Of a stretch of DNA of 64,000 nucleotides, positions 1 to 12,125 are shown piece by piece. The position numbers and the translations under genes are program-made. Source of the stretch: Stereum hirsutum FP-91666 SS1 (Eukaryota; Basidiomycota; Agaricomycetes; Russulales; Stereaceae). The notes beneath the pieces were generated by a model. That model worked only from the letters and a program-made list of their open reading frames with translations, had not been told where the DNA came from and made no database searches. Each line of letters starts with the position of its first letter. Within the stretch, counting starts at the first letter, position 1. The stretch covers positions 439,737-503,736 of the forward strand of contig NW_006763153.1 in assembly GCF_000264905.1 (NCBI RefSeq). The letters run 5' to 3'.

Positions 1-2677
1 GCAAGGCAACTAGAGCTGCAACAATATATCCAATCAAAACAAAGATAATGAACCGTGCAAGGGAGTGACTGACCGTATGCGACGATGATCGGGGTTCCAT
101 GTCTTGCCTGTAGTTTTTTCGACCAAACGCGCGAACTCCTTCATCATTGTGCCATTATTTGAAGCGTTATCGCAGGTAATCCATCCAACCTGAGCATGAT
201 AGTGTATCAGTATGTGGCATATCTGAGTTGGCTACGACAAAGCAAAACCACGAACCTTGTGGACAATTCCGATGCGCAAGTTAACCTTGAATAAAGCATG
301 TGCAAGACGAACACCATGGTGTGCGTTATTGACTCGCACAAACCCAATGAGAGCGCCCTTCAGCACCCACATGCCATTCTCGTCCTCTTCTACCCAATGT
401 GCAGTCACTGCAAAGTAACCGTCGACGTTTGACGCCTGATACGCATCACAGGTCTCCGATGCTCGGCCTTTCACCTTGTCGCTCTATTCACATACGGTCA
501 AAGGTCATGTTTCAGTTATAAGCTACTAGCGAAGGACAGACACGAGAGTGTAGATAGAGTAGAGGATGGACTTACATTTAGATGCTGTTTCAACCATCGA
601 AGATGCGCTTTGAAGCGATCAATGACCCTCTTCCGAGTGTACTTGCGATTCGGTATCTTGACACCGTTCTTAGTACGGGCGGCGATCGCGATCATTTCCT
701 GGTACTTTGGGTGGTCAAACACGCTCAGCGGCTGGTAAAAATAGATCATCAATATTACATCCGACAGATTAAGAAGTGAGAGGAAAATAAGGAGACCAAA
801 GACAGACAAACCTGGTCAGTGGCGATAGTCCAGTCAATGGCTGCATCACCGAACACATCGTCGCTGTAGGCGGGCGGAGGTGTCTCAATTGGCCTTGTGT
901 AGGCGTCGAGCGTGCTTTGATCCAGAGTTGCAGCAGAAGAGTGAGCGGCTTTCTTTCGTGCAGAGGTATCCTCAGGTAGCATGGACTCAAAGCCGGTCTT
1001 CTTGCACCATGAGCGATACGCATGCTAGATAGCAATTAATGAGAACACATAATAGTCTGAGAGGATATGAAAGATACAAAACACGTACCGGGTGCTGGCT
1101 CTGCATGTGACGGCGACACGTCGAGAGATCACTCACGCGCTCGACATTTGCGAGGCGCTTTTCTCTGCAAGAATAGAACATGAGAGGTGCACTAAATGAT
1201 GGAACGAGAGGCTGAACTTACTTGCAAAGAACACAGTCGAGGTACTTTCGTACCACACCCTTAGTGTCTGTACGAGTATGTGAGTTGTTGAAAAAGTGCT
1301 TAACGTCGGCACTAGGATTCTTCTTCTTCTCTACAGTGTCGCCGAGTTCAGCCGATATGTGGGCAAGGTCAGCAAGCAGGCCGTTGATGTCGGTCTGGTC
1401 AGGATCGGGAGGAGCTGTGGTTGGTTTTGCCTTGGACTTCCCTGGAGGTAGTAAGGCGGAGGAACATTGAGTGATATGCACGCAAATAAAACAAACCAAA
1501 GACTTTCTGAGCCAGTCAATCGCTTGACAATCGGAGGTGTTTGTTCAACAGGGTCCACATCCGTGCAGCTCACGCGTGAGCTGCACAGATGTGGTGTCCG
1601 GGAACTCGGATACCAGCCGGTGCCACTGTGGCCCAAAGCCCACATGTGGGCTAATGCAAGTGGCACAAAATGTTCGTGTAACGACTGCCCGTGCAAGTCT
1701 GTGATCATAAAGCACGTACCTTTTGCTGCCTTTGATGCTGCCTTTTCCTGCCGGTGAAAGGCTTTGAGAGCAAGGCGGCGCTCATGCCGATTTGGGCGTT
1801 GAGCATTCAATGATGAAGGGCCGGCTCCTGAATCTGACTCAGAGTCAGCATTAGACACTTCCTCTTCGCCCTCGTCACTTGATCCGTGTATGGTAGTATA
1901 GTCCTAAGTAGTGGATCTTCAGCCATAAACAGAAAACAGATAGATGACATAGGGAACACACCTCATCATCGTCCACTTCTTCAACATCAACGTTCCGGTT
2001 CTTTCGCTTGAGAGAGTTGGCTTCAGACAGATTGGTAGTCGTCTTGTTTGCCGGGAGACTGATTGAGCATAAGTGAGTGGACAGAGAAATAGACAGAGTC
2101 TATGAAAGCGTACAGCTTGTCGACCAGCACATTCTGTGGCCCGGCATCCTCACTCGCCGCATTTCCGACTGCCTGGGATGAGCTAGACAAACGTCCCATG
2201 GCACATCAGTCAAACGAAAGAAGACCAGGTCAAATCCACAGACACACCTTTTCCCGTTTTTTGCAGAGCTCAGATGCTCTTTCAGAGATGACTTGGTGTT
2301 CTTGTTTGCCTTCGAAGCACTGATACATCTGTCAACGCCTGCAAACTCCGATGTGATACATGACAGCGGACATACCTTGAGTTTACAGCATCTCCACTCT
2401 CCGCTTCAACAGCACGGGGTGCCCGTTTTCGGTTGCGAGACCCTTCGAGAATGAGTTCAGGGTTTGGTTGGTCTCGAGGGCGGCGAGGGAGAGACGCTGA
2501 AATTTTCCCAGGTGCTGAGGCCTCATCATCAGACAAGTTCTCACCGCTTGGGGGCGGCGGGGCCGGCACTCCTCCTTTGGGCATGGGCGCCTCGTCACCT
2601 TCTGAGTTATACCATTGCATGTCCGAGGCGTCTTTGTAGGATCCATCCTTGTTGAGCGCAGGATTATCGTCAGCCAT
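1..2677 (-). CDS. hAT-family transposase with BED zinc finger, partial (3' end outside window)
   Basis: Cut-and-paste DNA transposase acting in the nucleus. Read on the minus strand, the start is ATG at 2677, giving MADDNPALNKDG and then an acidic, disordered N-terminus with basic patches (SLKRKNRN near 2000). A BED-type finger follows, with CVLC near 1223 and HMQSQH near 1104, then AYRSWCKKTGFESM (about 1020-975). The hAT RNase H-like core begins with DAYQASNVDGYFAVTAHW (about 450-395), and a second acidic motif, TCDNASNNGTMM, lies near 170. The last visible exon starts at 9 and restores RIRCLA, so the gene continues beyond base 1. Exons are joined by introns with normal borders (for example gttcgt...ctcag before GWITCDN). 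I saw no stop or frameshift in the core exons I decoded, so the element may be young. The N-terminal exons between 2375 and 1860 were read only loosely. The C-terminal dimerisation domain cannot be seen. Confidence 0.85.
1442..1719 (-). repeat. Palindrome-bearing insert in a hAT transposase intron
   Basis: This intron (donor gtacgt at 1719, acceptor cag at 1444-1442) is about 278 nt, against about 50-70 nt for its neighbours. It holds a near-perfect 40-bp palindrome at 1555-1594 (inner 24 bp perfect, centre between 1574 and 1575), a perfect 16-bp palindrome agcccacatgtgggct at 1637-1652, and an enclosing inverted pair gtgccact/agtggcac at 1620-1627 and 1659-1666. The structure suggests a small hairpin element tolerated by splicing. 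No relative was seen elsewhere in the window. Confidence 0.5.
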
Positions 2678-3497
2678 TGTGATGTGTGCCGACAAGTGTG
2701 ATGGTCAAAGTCAAGCAAGAAATTTTGTCAGGGCACCGGCACTAGCCCCACGAGTTAAACATTTCGAATTCCTATAGTAGTGCAATTGACGGTCGGCGCC
2801 CGGCAGCGGCTCCGTAGAAAGGCCACTAAGTATGTGCACAGTCCCCAGTTGAACATCAGATAGACGAGTCGTGCATAGAATAACAAGCCTTTAGACAGCA
2901 GTAAGTTAATCCATGTTCACCACATCCAGTCACCATTTAACTAGACCCTGAGTGTTGTGTAAAGCTGACTACTGAGGCGAAACACATGGTTGACGGTCAT
3001 GTTGTACGTTGCACAAAACTCAGATAAGTATACCGTTAATGTATTTTGGGAGTCAAAGAGCTCCGGACTTGAATGTGTATATCCAGAGGAGAGCCGAGCT
3101 TGGTAAAGATTATGATTGGCATGTGCAAGAAAAGTGATCAGACCGCCAATCAAAATCACCTTAGTGTCGACGTGCATGGGGATGCAAGTTCGGCCACAGT
3201 CGGCACTTGCATGGTTCGAACCGGCAACCTCTTGGCTAGCGCACGAGCCTGGTTTCAGGCCCAGCCACTAGTCAACAAGGACATTGTCTGGAATGCCGTA
3301 TAAGCAATTTATATACATTAGTTTTCCACCTATGAAGCCCGAGCTTTCGGGTCAGGCTCAGGCCTCAGCAGATGCAGGCCCGAGCCCAAAGCCCACATAG
3401 AAAGCGGGCTGGGCTCGGGTCAGGCCTCCCATATTCGGGCTGGGTTTGGCCGGGCTTGGGCTTTTGAGCCCGGCCTAGCACAACACTACCCAAGACT

Positions 3498-4040
3498 TTG
3501 GGCGGAGAGAACTACCGACATCCAGAGATTTCTAGATGGATCAAGACAACGTCTATCACCCCGCACTTCAAACTCCTTGATTTCGAAGAATCCTGGTGGA
3601 AATGGTGGTGTACAGTCCAGCCACAGGGGCGCCCAACTAGAGACGGTCGTCCGTGCTTTCAGGAGAACAACCAGTTCGAATGGGAGGAGCTCGACATATG
3701 GGGGTCGAAAGGCGTGCTTCTTGTCGTCTTGGCTCTTGCATGGTGGGGTAAAGCGCCTAAGGAAGCTGAGGGCGATACGGCCCAGAAATGTTTGTGGCAG
3801 GATGCCGTCCGGGATGTGGCTTGGGTTTTGTGGGAATTGGAGGCGATGCTATCGTTAAAGAGGGGCTTAGAGATAGAAGAAGAGAGCGAGATCACTCGAT
3901 CGCGGAGTGCAGAAAAGCGCAAGGCTCAGGAGGGAGATCTGGAGAAGCTACACCCAAAACGTATACGACAGATGCATCCAGTAAACGGTTACATGAACTT
4001 ACCATCAACTCCAGTTTCGCAACAGTTTCGCCTCACATGA
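3498..4040 (+). CDS. Conserved fungal hypothetical protein, fragment
   Basis: The open frame encodes 180 residues and starts only ten bases from the hAT end. Central motifs WWKWWCTVQP (about residues 33-42) and VLLVVLALAWWGK (about 73-85), followed by DVAWVLWELE, resemble a tryptophan-rich module that I associate with uncharacterised Agaricomycete proteins whose function is unknown to me. The C-terminus is basic and charged (SRSAEKRK). The N-terminal part of the usual protein is missing and there is no clear promoter, so this is probably the 3' remnant of a larger gene cut by the hAT insertion. Confidence in the module is moderate; that it is expressed is doubtful. Confidence 0.45.
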   Translation: MGGENYRHPEISRWIKTTSITPHFKLLDFEESWWKWWCTVQPQGRPTRDGRPCFQENNQFEWEELDIWGSKGVLLVVLALAWWGKAPKEAEGDTAQKCLWQDAVRDVAWVLWELEAMLSLKRGLEIEEESEITRSRSAEKRKAQEGDLEKLHPKRIRQMHPVNGYMNLPSTPVSQQFRLT

Positions 4041-4984
4041 GCCCCTCTCGTACCGGTTGACCTTGCATACTCACCCCTCCGTGCCGCATCTCTTCTCTCT
4101 ACACTATCTCAAACGGTCTCATTCCTCCTCTATGCCTTGTCTTCTTATTGCATTTCGCCGCTCGCTTAATATCCATTAATTAGGCTGCTTGCCTCGTTTT
4201 CTCCGTTCTTGGTTGCGAAGGTCGTAAGGAATGATTATTCAACCTTTGAAGTTGCCTAAGCCGCCGCGGCCTGCAGCGGCGCTCCTCATCGTCTACAGGT
4301 ATCCAGTTGCACAGATTTTGACATTCAAGTTGCAGCCACTGCGCATCATTACTATACTTGCATCCAATCTCCTATTTGGCTTGCTTTCCATGTAACGGTC
4401 ACGGAGGGCTCAGCACTAGTCTCGCTGGCGGCGCTACATAACTTTCTTGCGCATACCGACTGAAACCCAGACCTCCTCCCTCGTTCCATCGCTCAATCTA
4501 GAACTAATCCTCTCTTATGAGCTAAAGAAAGTGCCTAGCCATCTTCTGCACCGTTCGACAGTGGAAGAACTGCTGGCCGCTTCTAGAATCTGTGCCGATG
4601 GTGAAGGATTTGAGGTGGCAGTCGATTTGTAAAACACATGTCATCCAGATGCAGGGAATCAGATAGTGCGCAGTAATATTATGTTGAACGATGGCAGTCG
4701 ACATGTCTAAGTCAGCATCGTAACAAAGGGCGGATAGGAAGAGACGGACCCGCAACTCAACAATGAACGTAGTGAATCCCGTTACAGAAATTTCGATACG
4801 TCGGACACGACCATCCCGGGAAAGACGTAGGGGGTGTCTTAGATGTACATTGAGTCATATTTGCGATGCTCTGGGCTCATATCGGAATTGTTGGATTTTC
4901 GTGAGGAAGTGAGTGAGCGGCACGAAAAGGGAGGAGAGTTGCAATCACGCTGAGTGGTGAGACTGGCTCGTGTTAGGGCAACTC
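4041..4984. other. Intergenic, no gene seen
   Basis: Pyrimidine-rich DNA follows the preceding fragment. A short frame at 4447-4632 has no recognisable domain. The right end grades into the dispersed repeat at 4985-5141. Confidence 0.4.
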
Positions 4985-5141
4985 GATGCCCCTACGAGTA
5001 CTGTATTCACTTGTATTTATAGTACTGTACAAATGTATCTAGAATATTCTACAATTGTCCTGACTGTGGCACAGCCAGTGGAGTGGCTGACTCAGCCTGA
5101 CCGTGGAAACCTCGCGAAAGGCCTCGCAACGTCGAGCTGCA
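4985..5141 (-). repeat. Dispersed repeat, copy 1 (solo-LTR-like)
   Basis: Read on the minus strand this begins gcagctcgacgttgcgag and continues to tgtagaatattctaga, then tgtaca and tataaat. The same blocks in the same order occur on the + strand at 62191-62352. The TATA-like word after an AT-rich palindrome resembles an LTR promoter region, but I could not define both ends. It occupies the place where the last exons of the MFS gene should be. Confidence 0.5.
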
Positions 5142-5198
5142 CAAGCTGATTTCCGACAGGAATAAAACAAAAATAAATAAAGAAAGTAAAAGCACGCA

Positions 5199-7146
5199 CC
5201 ATAAGACGTCAATCCCGCGCTCCCACACAAATACTGCACCACCAAAATCCCCCACATCCCCCACCCCAGCCCATCCGCACCTTCCTCACCATCCCTACTC
5301 CGACCACCACCACTTATCAAACCCAATCTCCCTCTCTCCCCCAACACCGCATAACACGCCCAAACACCCACCATGATCCGCATACCCCAGAAATGCGCCG
5401 TTCTCGGCCCTACTCCCGCCGAAGAACGATCCATGAGGTAGGGAAAGAGGAACCAGATGGAGAGGACGTTGAGGAGTTCGAAGGAGGCGAGGGTTAGGCC
5501 GATCGTTGAGGGTTGGAGGTTTAGGCCGCCGTTCGGGTTGGTAAAAGATGAGGTTTGATTATTTGAGAACGATGAGATTGCATTCAGCGCGGAGGCGGGG
5601 GAGGATGAGGTGGTCTTCGCGAGAGTGGTCGTGGAAGGCGTAGAAGCGAATAGAGGGAAGAGCACTTGATGTGATTGGTCGAGAAAAGCGAGGAGTGTGT
5701 ATGACGAGAGCTGGACGATGAGTCTTCGGTTTTTGAAGATTTGGTGGAGGGGATGTTCTTGATCGTATCGTTCGTGAATTTCGGGAAGAGGTGGTGTGGC
5801 GGTGGCGCGAGTCAAATGAGTATACGACGAGGAGAGCGTGGATGTGGCGTCGTAATAGATGGACGAATTGGATCAGGACGGGCAAGAGGCGGTCGGGATC
5901 ATCCGACACGCCAACAACTTCGTGCACGGATGTGGTACGTAATCACCCCATATCTGGAAGTTTGTGGTACGCTGTGGCGACCACCCAGCCTTTGTCGTGG
6001 ACCACCCCTCTGATGTAAAGTAAAAAACAAGGTCAGGAATAAGTCTGTATTCGTGCTTCAATGCTTTTAGCATGATAACCGACAGGTCTGTCCCTCCAAA
6101 CTTTGCAAAAGCAATGTGGCGTAGAATAACTCGATATTCGGATCACTCTGGCACGTGCCAGAACTTCCTGAAAAGGGAGAGATGACGTACCACATCCAGG
6201 CATGATCCGGCGTGCTGGATTTCAATCCCGAACGCCTCTTGAGGACGGGAAGAGGAGAGTACTGCGTTCGTCTTGATGATCAACCTGAGATGGTACTTCG
6301 ATATCGACGGGCTTCGTGAGGGTATCGTCGTCGGATGATTTGAGAGGCGAGGTCTACACTGACACGGGCGAGATGGAACAAGAATTGGGGAGGATTGCGT
6401 ACCTCTCGTAGTCCTATGACGTTTACAATGAAGACGACGAAGGTGATGAAGCTCGCAACGGCACATGGCAGAAAATAGGGATTCCGGATGAAAAAGTCCG
6501 ATTTCGCGAATGACCGAGCGAATCGTTGTGCCGGTCTTGAAGGCATACCCCCAATAAAAGGTCTGTACCAACTATTTTTCAGCACGAGCAGCATAAAACC
6601 CAAGACAATATACGCACCCTACGACAGCACCAAAGGTCCAGATGAGCGGAATTGCCCTGAACGCACTCTCCCGATTCCCCTCGTCGGTAACCTCATTCAA
6701 CACGGTCTTCGCGATCCCTAATGAGCCGTTGAAGCATCCCTGAAAGAATCGGCTGATGACGATAACGTAGAAGTGCGGAGTAGAGCCGAAGGGGAGTATG
6801 GAGATTGAGAGGCCGAAGAGGCCGACGAGGAGGATGGGACGACGGCCGTAGCGGTCGGATAGACGGGCGCAGAGGACGACGGAGAGGGATTCGCCGATGT
6901 AGAACACCGATTCCTGAATATGACTTAGTTCAGAGGAGAGAACGAGTAGAACAAAAGAAAGGGACGTACGATGATCCCGTTGTAGTAGCCCGTTTTTGTC
7001 TCGTCACCTCCCGTGATTCTGGACTCGCGGATGAAGGCATTGACAAAGGGGTCGATGACGGTGGCGCAGAGCGGTTCTGTCCAGAGTATGAGTACCATAA
7101 GCCATATCTCGCGAGGGAGTGAGGACCGTGTCGGTATGGTGGCCAT
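5199..7146 (-). pseudogene. MFS transporter (DHA1-like), truncated relic
   Basis: A 12-helix membrane exporter of the ZIF1/YCR023C-like fungal MFS group is expected. Start ATG 7146 (MATIPTRSSLPREIW). Exons: 7146-6970 (ends GYYNGII), 6913-6618 (ESVFYIGES, then the signature RLSDRYGRRP and SRFFQGCFNGSLG), 6562-6403 (PFIGGMPSRPAQ, NPYFLPC, ending LRE), 6353-6285 (TSPLKSSDDD), then a less clear loop. The second half reads RRLIVQLSSYTLLAFLDQ, GLNLQPSTIGLTLAS, and ends LCGSAGLTSYG at a gtgcgt donor near 5199. Two defects: in the reading frame of the second half a TGA stands just before SNSSIYYDATS (about 5870) with no AG acceptor available after it, and helices 11-12 are missing because a dispersed repeat follows the last donor. 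Probably nonfunctional. Confidence 0.75.
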
Positions 7147-7149
7147 TTT

Positions 7150-7559
7150 TGTCTGACGGGGGAGAGAAGGGGGACGGCGAGGGGGTGGCTGAAAAAAGTC
7201 GTGCCTTTAGAGAGCATGAGGAGACCGTAAACACCGCTGCTATCCTCCGGTAGAGCAAGAGCATTCAGGGACGCGAAAAGCGTTCAGCGCCGTCTACATA
7301 GCCACAATAAAATGCAAGATAAGCAGGAGTGACAAGTTGCACAATGTTGAATCGACAAACGCCGGGCATTCAGAGAACAGGGCGGGTCGAAATACTGTGG
7401 ACCTTGGAAAGGTTTGTTTCGTCATGCAACGAAGTATGTAGAGCAGAATAGTGAAGATAACCATAGGATAAACGAGAAACTAGCAAAGGCTCCAGCGCTG
7501 CTCGAGCAGACTTTGCAGATGACATGACGGTCCAGGTTCGTTTGTCCTTCCCGATGTGG
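7150..7559. other. 5' flank of the MFS relic, no gene seen
   Basis: No coding sequence, repeat or clear promoter element was recognised here. Confidence 0.3.
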
Positions 7560-10500
7560 ATGTTTCTCTAACGCGTTGCCACGTGTTCAGAGGTTGGTAC
7601 CAAGCCCCCCCTGCCCACCAAGATTCGCAATTCCGAAAGCAATAATGATCGTACCACCGTCGTGAAAGACTCTATAAACTTTGTCAATGGAGAAGAGTCA
7701 TATACAAAAGAGAGAAAGAAAATACCATGCAAACTCACCGATCGCGGGGGAATTTTGTGATTTCCCCGCCAAATCGGCCTCCGCCACAACCTTTGAAGTT
7801 GTGAGCTCATTTCGGCGCCGTTCGCGGAGTTCTTGGCTGCGATAGGATGCATTAGTGCATTTGAGTCTGATAGGATACCAAAAACAAGATGTACCACACA
7901 AAGCCATGAACGCGGGGCGGGGAGGCTGGAACGGCGGCTCCCCAGCTACGAAGTCAGATTCCGACCACAAAACACGAACGCATAGCTCGCGTCCTGGCGA
8001 AATATAATGAAGAGCATCATGTCAGTACCATTTGATATGAGGAATGAAAGAACACCGACCTTTTTGGGAGGCGTGCCATGGGTAGGGGTCCAAATCGGCT
8101 TGAAATCGGCGCGATTTGAACTTAGCCTAGTTTCCCACGCTCGACTCCGTACTTGCTGCTCGCCGTTCGCGACGACGCCGGGGCCTTTCTCCATGGTTTT
8201 TGTTTTGCATGTGATACCGCATGGATAAACGAGTATTCTGAGCCTAAATGCAAGAGAAACGGCGCACAAATGAGTGCAAGAAGCCGAAGGTCCCAATAGA
8301 GGGTTAATTGGACACTTACCTTCAAGAAGCAGGTCTCGTTTGACCACGACGGAGGCGTTTCTGATGAAACAAAAACACAATATCTCAGTCACCATACCAA
8401 TTAATCGTTGAGTCTCGTTACGACGACCGAAGACCCAAAGTCATCCGGCCATGGAGCACGGAAATGACTCACAAGTGAACAACCCTTCGTTGAACTTCGC
8501 TAATGCCTGGTCGTTCTAGATCAAATTTGTACTGTAGAGTGTAGCACCTGTCAGCATCATCATTTCGAGCCCAAAACAAAGACGAACGGTCCACAAATGA
8601 CCGCAAACGAACGAAATAGGTCAGCTTTGGCTGAGTACTCAACATATTGACACTCATCTTCTTCTACGACGAATACGCCGTTTTCCCTCAAACCGACGGT
8701 GGTGGTAGTTCTATACATCCGTTCAAACATTCCCATCCAAACAGATTTCGATTCCATTGGATAACGAGGGAGTGAGAAACCATTTTCTGGCTTGTAAGAG
8801 AATTGGAGCACAGTTACCTCCTTGCTGCTCGTCGTTCGCGACGACGCCGGGGCCGTTATAGATGGTTTTCGTCTTAAATATTATAGTGCATGTATAGACT
8901 AACATTTCGAGCCCATATGCAAAAGAAGCGGCCCACAAATGAGTCCATGAAACCGGATTTTCGGATCTAGGGTTAAGGATACTCACCTCCAAGAGATAGG
9001 TCCCGTTCGATGAGGACGCCGGGGTTTCTGATGAAATCAGGACAGTATACGTCAGTAGACATACAAACGACTCGTGTGGGTGCGCTAAAACGAGCGATGG
9101 ATGCGAAAACGCTAAGTCCAAAGTCGTTCTCGCCCTAAGGGGCATAAGATGGTACCCACCCCCCTCGTTTCCGCGATTCTGAGTGCGAAAATGATTATGC
9201 TGGCGTGTTCAAGGATTCTATACAATTATACACTCAGTAACAGTCATATTCAGAGGAAAAAATGGTAATACCTTGCAAACCGGCCGAACTCGGGGAATAT
9301 TTGTGTTTTTGCCCCCTAATTCGGCCTCCTGCACAAATTTCGAGGTTTCGAAGGAACTATGGCACCGATGATGAGCTTCTTGGATGGGATAGAATACTCT
9401 TGCTTATTTGAGTTGTATAGAGCACAAAAAATGAGACGTACCATGAAAAACAACCGGATGCGGGACCGGGAGGCTTAGATCGAGACCACCCCCGCCACAA
9501 AATCAAACTCTGGCCGCGAAACGCAAACGCAGAACTTTCTTGCTGGTAAAATATGATCATCGGCATCATATGAGTGCCCTGCAACAAAAGGAATGGGGGG
9601 ATACGGACTTTTTCTGCGGGCGCACCATGGGTAGGGGACCAAATCGGCGATTTGATGTCGCCACAGGCTGGGATCTGTGAGCGCGGGTGTAATATTGGTT
9701 TAAATGACTCGTTTGAAAGCCTCAAAATGGTTGTATATGCTATTGAAGTCCCATTGTGAAAAAAAAATAGGACGTCGTCAGTAAAGAAATTGAGGAAGCC
9801 GAATTAGACGAAAAATCGGCAAGTTCCCCCCTTCTCGCAAGTATCACGATCCTTGTCCGACAGAGTATACGCAGCCCATAGACGCGATGTACCGGGCATG
9901 CTGAGTGTGGATATAAGTAAAGATCGAGAGGTAATTAGTAAAAATATCGAAAGCGTGTGATTTTGGTTGAACCTCGCCTGTGCTGGGACTTTTCTCCACA
10001 GAATTCGCGATTGAAAACACAATACCTGTCCAAAGCAGTCATTTCAAACCTGTTCTGAGACCACACAAGACAGGTGAGTTTGGCTATGTAAAAAGAACGG
10101 TTGGTTATGACCGACAAAAATTAACGCAGAGCGATTAGCCCTGACAGGTCAAATCACTCAAAACCCTAGTTTCGAATTCGAAATGATCGCAAATGAGTCA
10201 GCACAGCTCGCAGATAAAATATACTGAAGTGAGCATACCCAGCATAAGGCAAAGGCGCTTAAGCCCAGCCCTTCAAACCTCGAACTCATCCCTCAGCGCA
10301 AATCGGCGCTGATTTGAACTTCGCCAAATTTCCCACGTTCGACCCCGCACCTATTGCTCGTCGTTGGAGACGGCGCCGGGGCCATTATCGGCGGTGTTAG
10401 TGTTGGTTATGATTACACATGTATAGAAGTGCATTTCGAGCCTATATTCAAGAAGAACGGCCGCGAAATGAGTACGATAGGCTGAATTTTCGGATACAGG

Positions 10501-12100
10501 GTTAAATGGACGCTCACCTCCAAGAAGCCGGTCTCGTTCAACAACGAGAGTGGCTTTTCTGACGGAATAAAGACGGGATATGTTAGTAGCCATACAAATG
10601 ACTCTTTTGGGCTCGCTACGGCGAGCGATGGATGCGAAAACACTAAGTCCAAATTCCTTCTCGCCAAGGAGCACGGAATTGACTCACAAGTGAATAAACC
10701 CCCTCTGAACCTCGATATTATATGGTCTTTTGAGATAGTTTCTGTACTGTAGCAGATAGCGTAGGTCAGTATCATTCTTTCGAGCCCAAAATGAAGAAGA
10801 ACGGTCCATAAATGGCCGCAAACGAACGAAATACGGGGATGTTGGGATAGTACTCACCAAGATCGAATGTCGTCGTCCTCTACGACGAAGACGCCGTTCG
10901 CCATCAAATCGAGGCCGGTGGTCATACTATACGTCCGTCAAAATATTCCTATCCAAACAGAACTGAAATCGATCCAAAAATGAGGGAGTGAAAGACCGCT
11001 TTCTATCAGGTAAGATGATTGCAGAACACTCATCTCCACAAAAGTCGACGTTCTCAATGGCAAACGGTCCGTTTCGGCTCAAACGGTCGCTGTGTCCTGT
11101 AGCGATAGGCATTTTTAAAATTATGAGCCCATATCGAAGATAATCGGACAAAAAACGAGTGCGAACGAGCATTTTTTGGTGAGGGAGAGACCTGTGGGGG
11201 TGCTCACCAGCGTAAGTCTCGGCTTCCTCGACAATGAGGAGAGCGTTTGGGACGAACTTCACAGAGGTCATGGAGATCCTGCATACTGTCCATTTGAGCT
11301 TCTAACGGTCTGATTTGAGCTTGAAATGAGTGAGAGCAGACGATTTTTCGAGGAGATGATGGCTGGTTGGGAGACTTACCGCAGAGATTAGCGTTGTTCT
11401 CCACGGTGAGGAGTCCGTTTTGGCTGAACTCTGGTACGGCGCGAACTGAGCACGTCCTACCCGTCATTTAGAGCCCACAACGTCCTGGATTGAACGGCAA
11501 ATGAGCGAATACGAGAAAATTTGCGGTCCAGAGGTATTGGTCAAGGGAACTCACCGGGGTATTGGACGGCTTCCTGAACGACGAGGAAGCCGCTTTGTCT
11601 AAAACGCGCTGGGGAGGTCATAGCGATATTATAGACCTTGATTTCGAGCCCCCAACGTTTTGATTCGGGCTTGAAATGAGTGAGCTATGTCTCTTTCTCT
11701 CGGAAAGATGGTGGCTGGTGAAGGGACTTACCACACCAATTTGCGTCGTTCTCAACGGCGACGACCCCGTTTCGGCCGGAATCTCGTGCGGTGCCGAATG
11801 CGCACGTCCTCCCCGTCATTTCGAGCCCATATTGTCCCGGATTGAACCGCAAATAAGCGAACGCGGACATATTTTCGCTGTGGAGGTATGATATAGGGGT
11901 ACTCACCACGACAAAGTATGGCGATCTCGACGACGAGCAGGCCGATTCGTCCCAAACGTTCTACGGAGATGATGGGTCTACCGTACTTCGTAATTTCACG
12001 TAAAATGAGTGAGTAGTATTGAATTTTCGACGAACTAATCAAGTTAAGATGACTTACCGACACTATGGTCTTCGACCTCTGCGACGAACGGGCGAATTCA
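7560..12100 (-). repeat. Array A: tandem exon-intron-like units, period about 170-176 bp
   Basis: On the minus strand, short coding cores end at a splice-donor consensus (G|gtaagt or G|gtgagt) again and again. Donor-complement words on the + strand start near 10513, 10683, 10853, 11028, 11203, 11375, 11550, 11726, 11902 and 12053, so spacing is 170-176 bp except the last. Similar words occur near 8315, 8467, 8634, 8811, 8981 and 9152. The cores share a motif of the type N-G-x-[LV]-x-V-E: FSQNGLLTVENNANLCG, SGRNGVVAVENDANWCG, FVPNALLIVEEAETYAG and LMANGVFVVEDDD. Parts of the introns are conserved too, notably a ctcattt word about 60 nt after each donor and ttcgagccc/gggctc words. Some units have lost a donor or acceptor (near 8634, and the cag-to-cat change near 11797), and core phases differ, so the array is decaying or is not one simple gene. 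Additional cores (PTHGAPAEKV type) recur near 8070 and 9610. Confidence 0.7.
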
Positions 12101-12125
12101 GCTCAAACATTTGACGGTGCTCGCA

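Larger units (their letters stand above)
1..3488 (-). mobile_element. hAT DNA transposon, 5' portion
   Basis: The transposase gene (start 2677) is preceded on its own strand by about 650 bp of noncoding DNA. This ends in a G/C-rich subterminal block (about 3340-3480) with repeated GGGCT/AGCCC words, typical of hAT subterminal transposase-binding repeats. The block stops at tagcacaacacta (3475-3487), which on the element's strand reads tagtgttgtgcta, a plausible hAT terminus. The other end and the expected 8-bp target duplication lie outside the window, so the exact border is inferred. Confidence 0.6.

Noticed and set aside
3190..3260. tRNA-like sequence on the minus strand (box-B-like ggttcgaacc next to tagccaagagg)
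   Set aside because: The T-arm stem does not pair properly, the A and B boxes are only a few bases apart and no acceptor stem closes a cloverleaf. It may be chance or a tiny tRNA-derived scrap inside the hAT element.
3498..4040. Complete independent gene
   Set aside because: It begins at the transposon edge, lacks a promoter and the N-terminal part of the family, so it is treated as a fragment.
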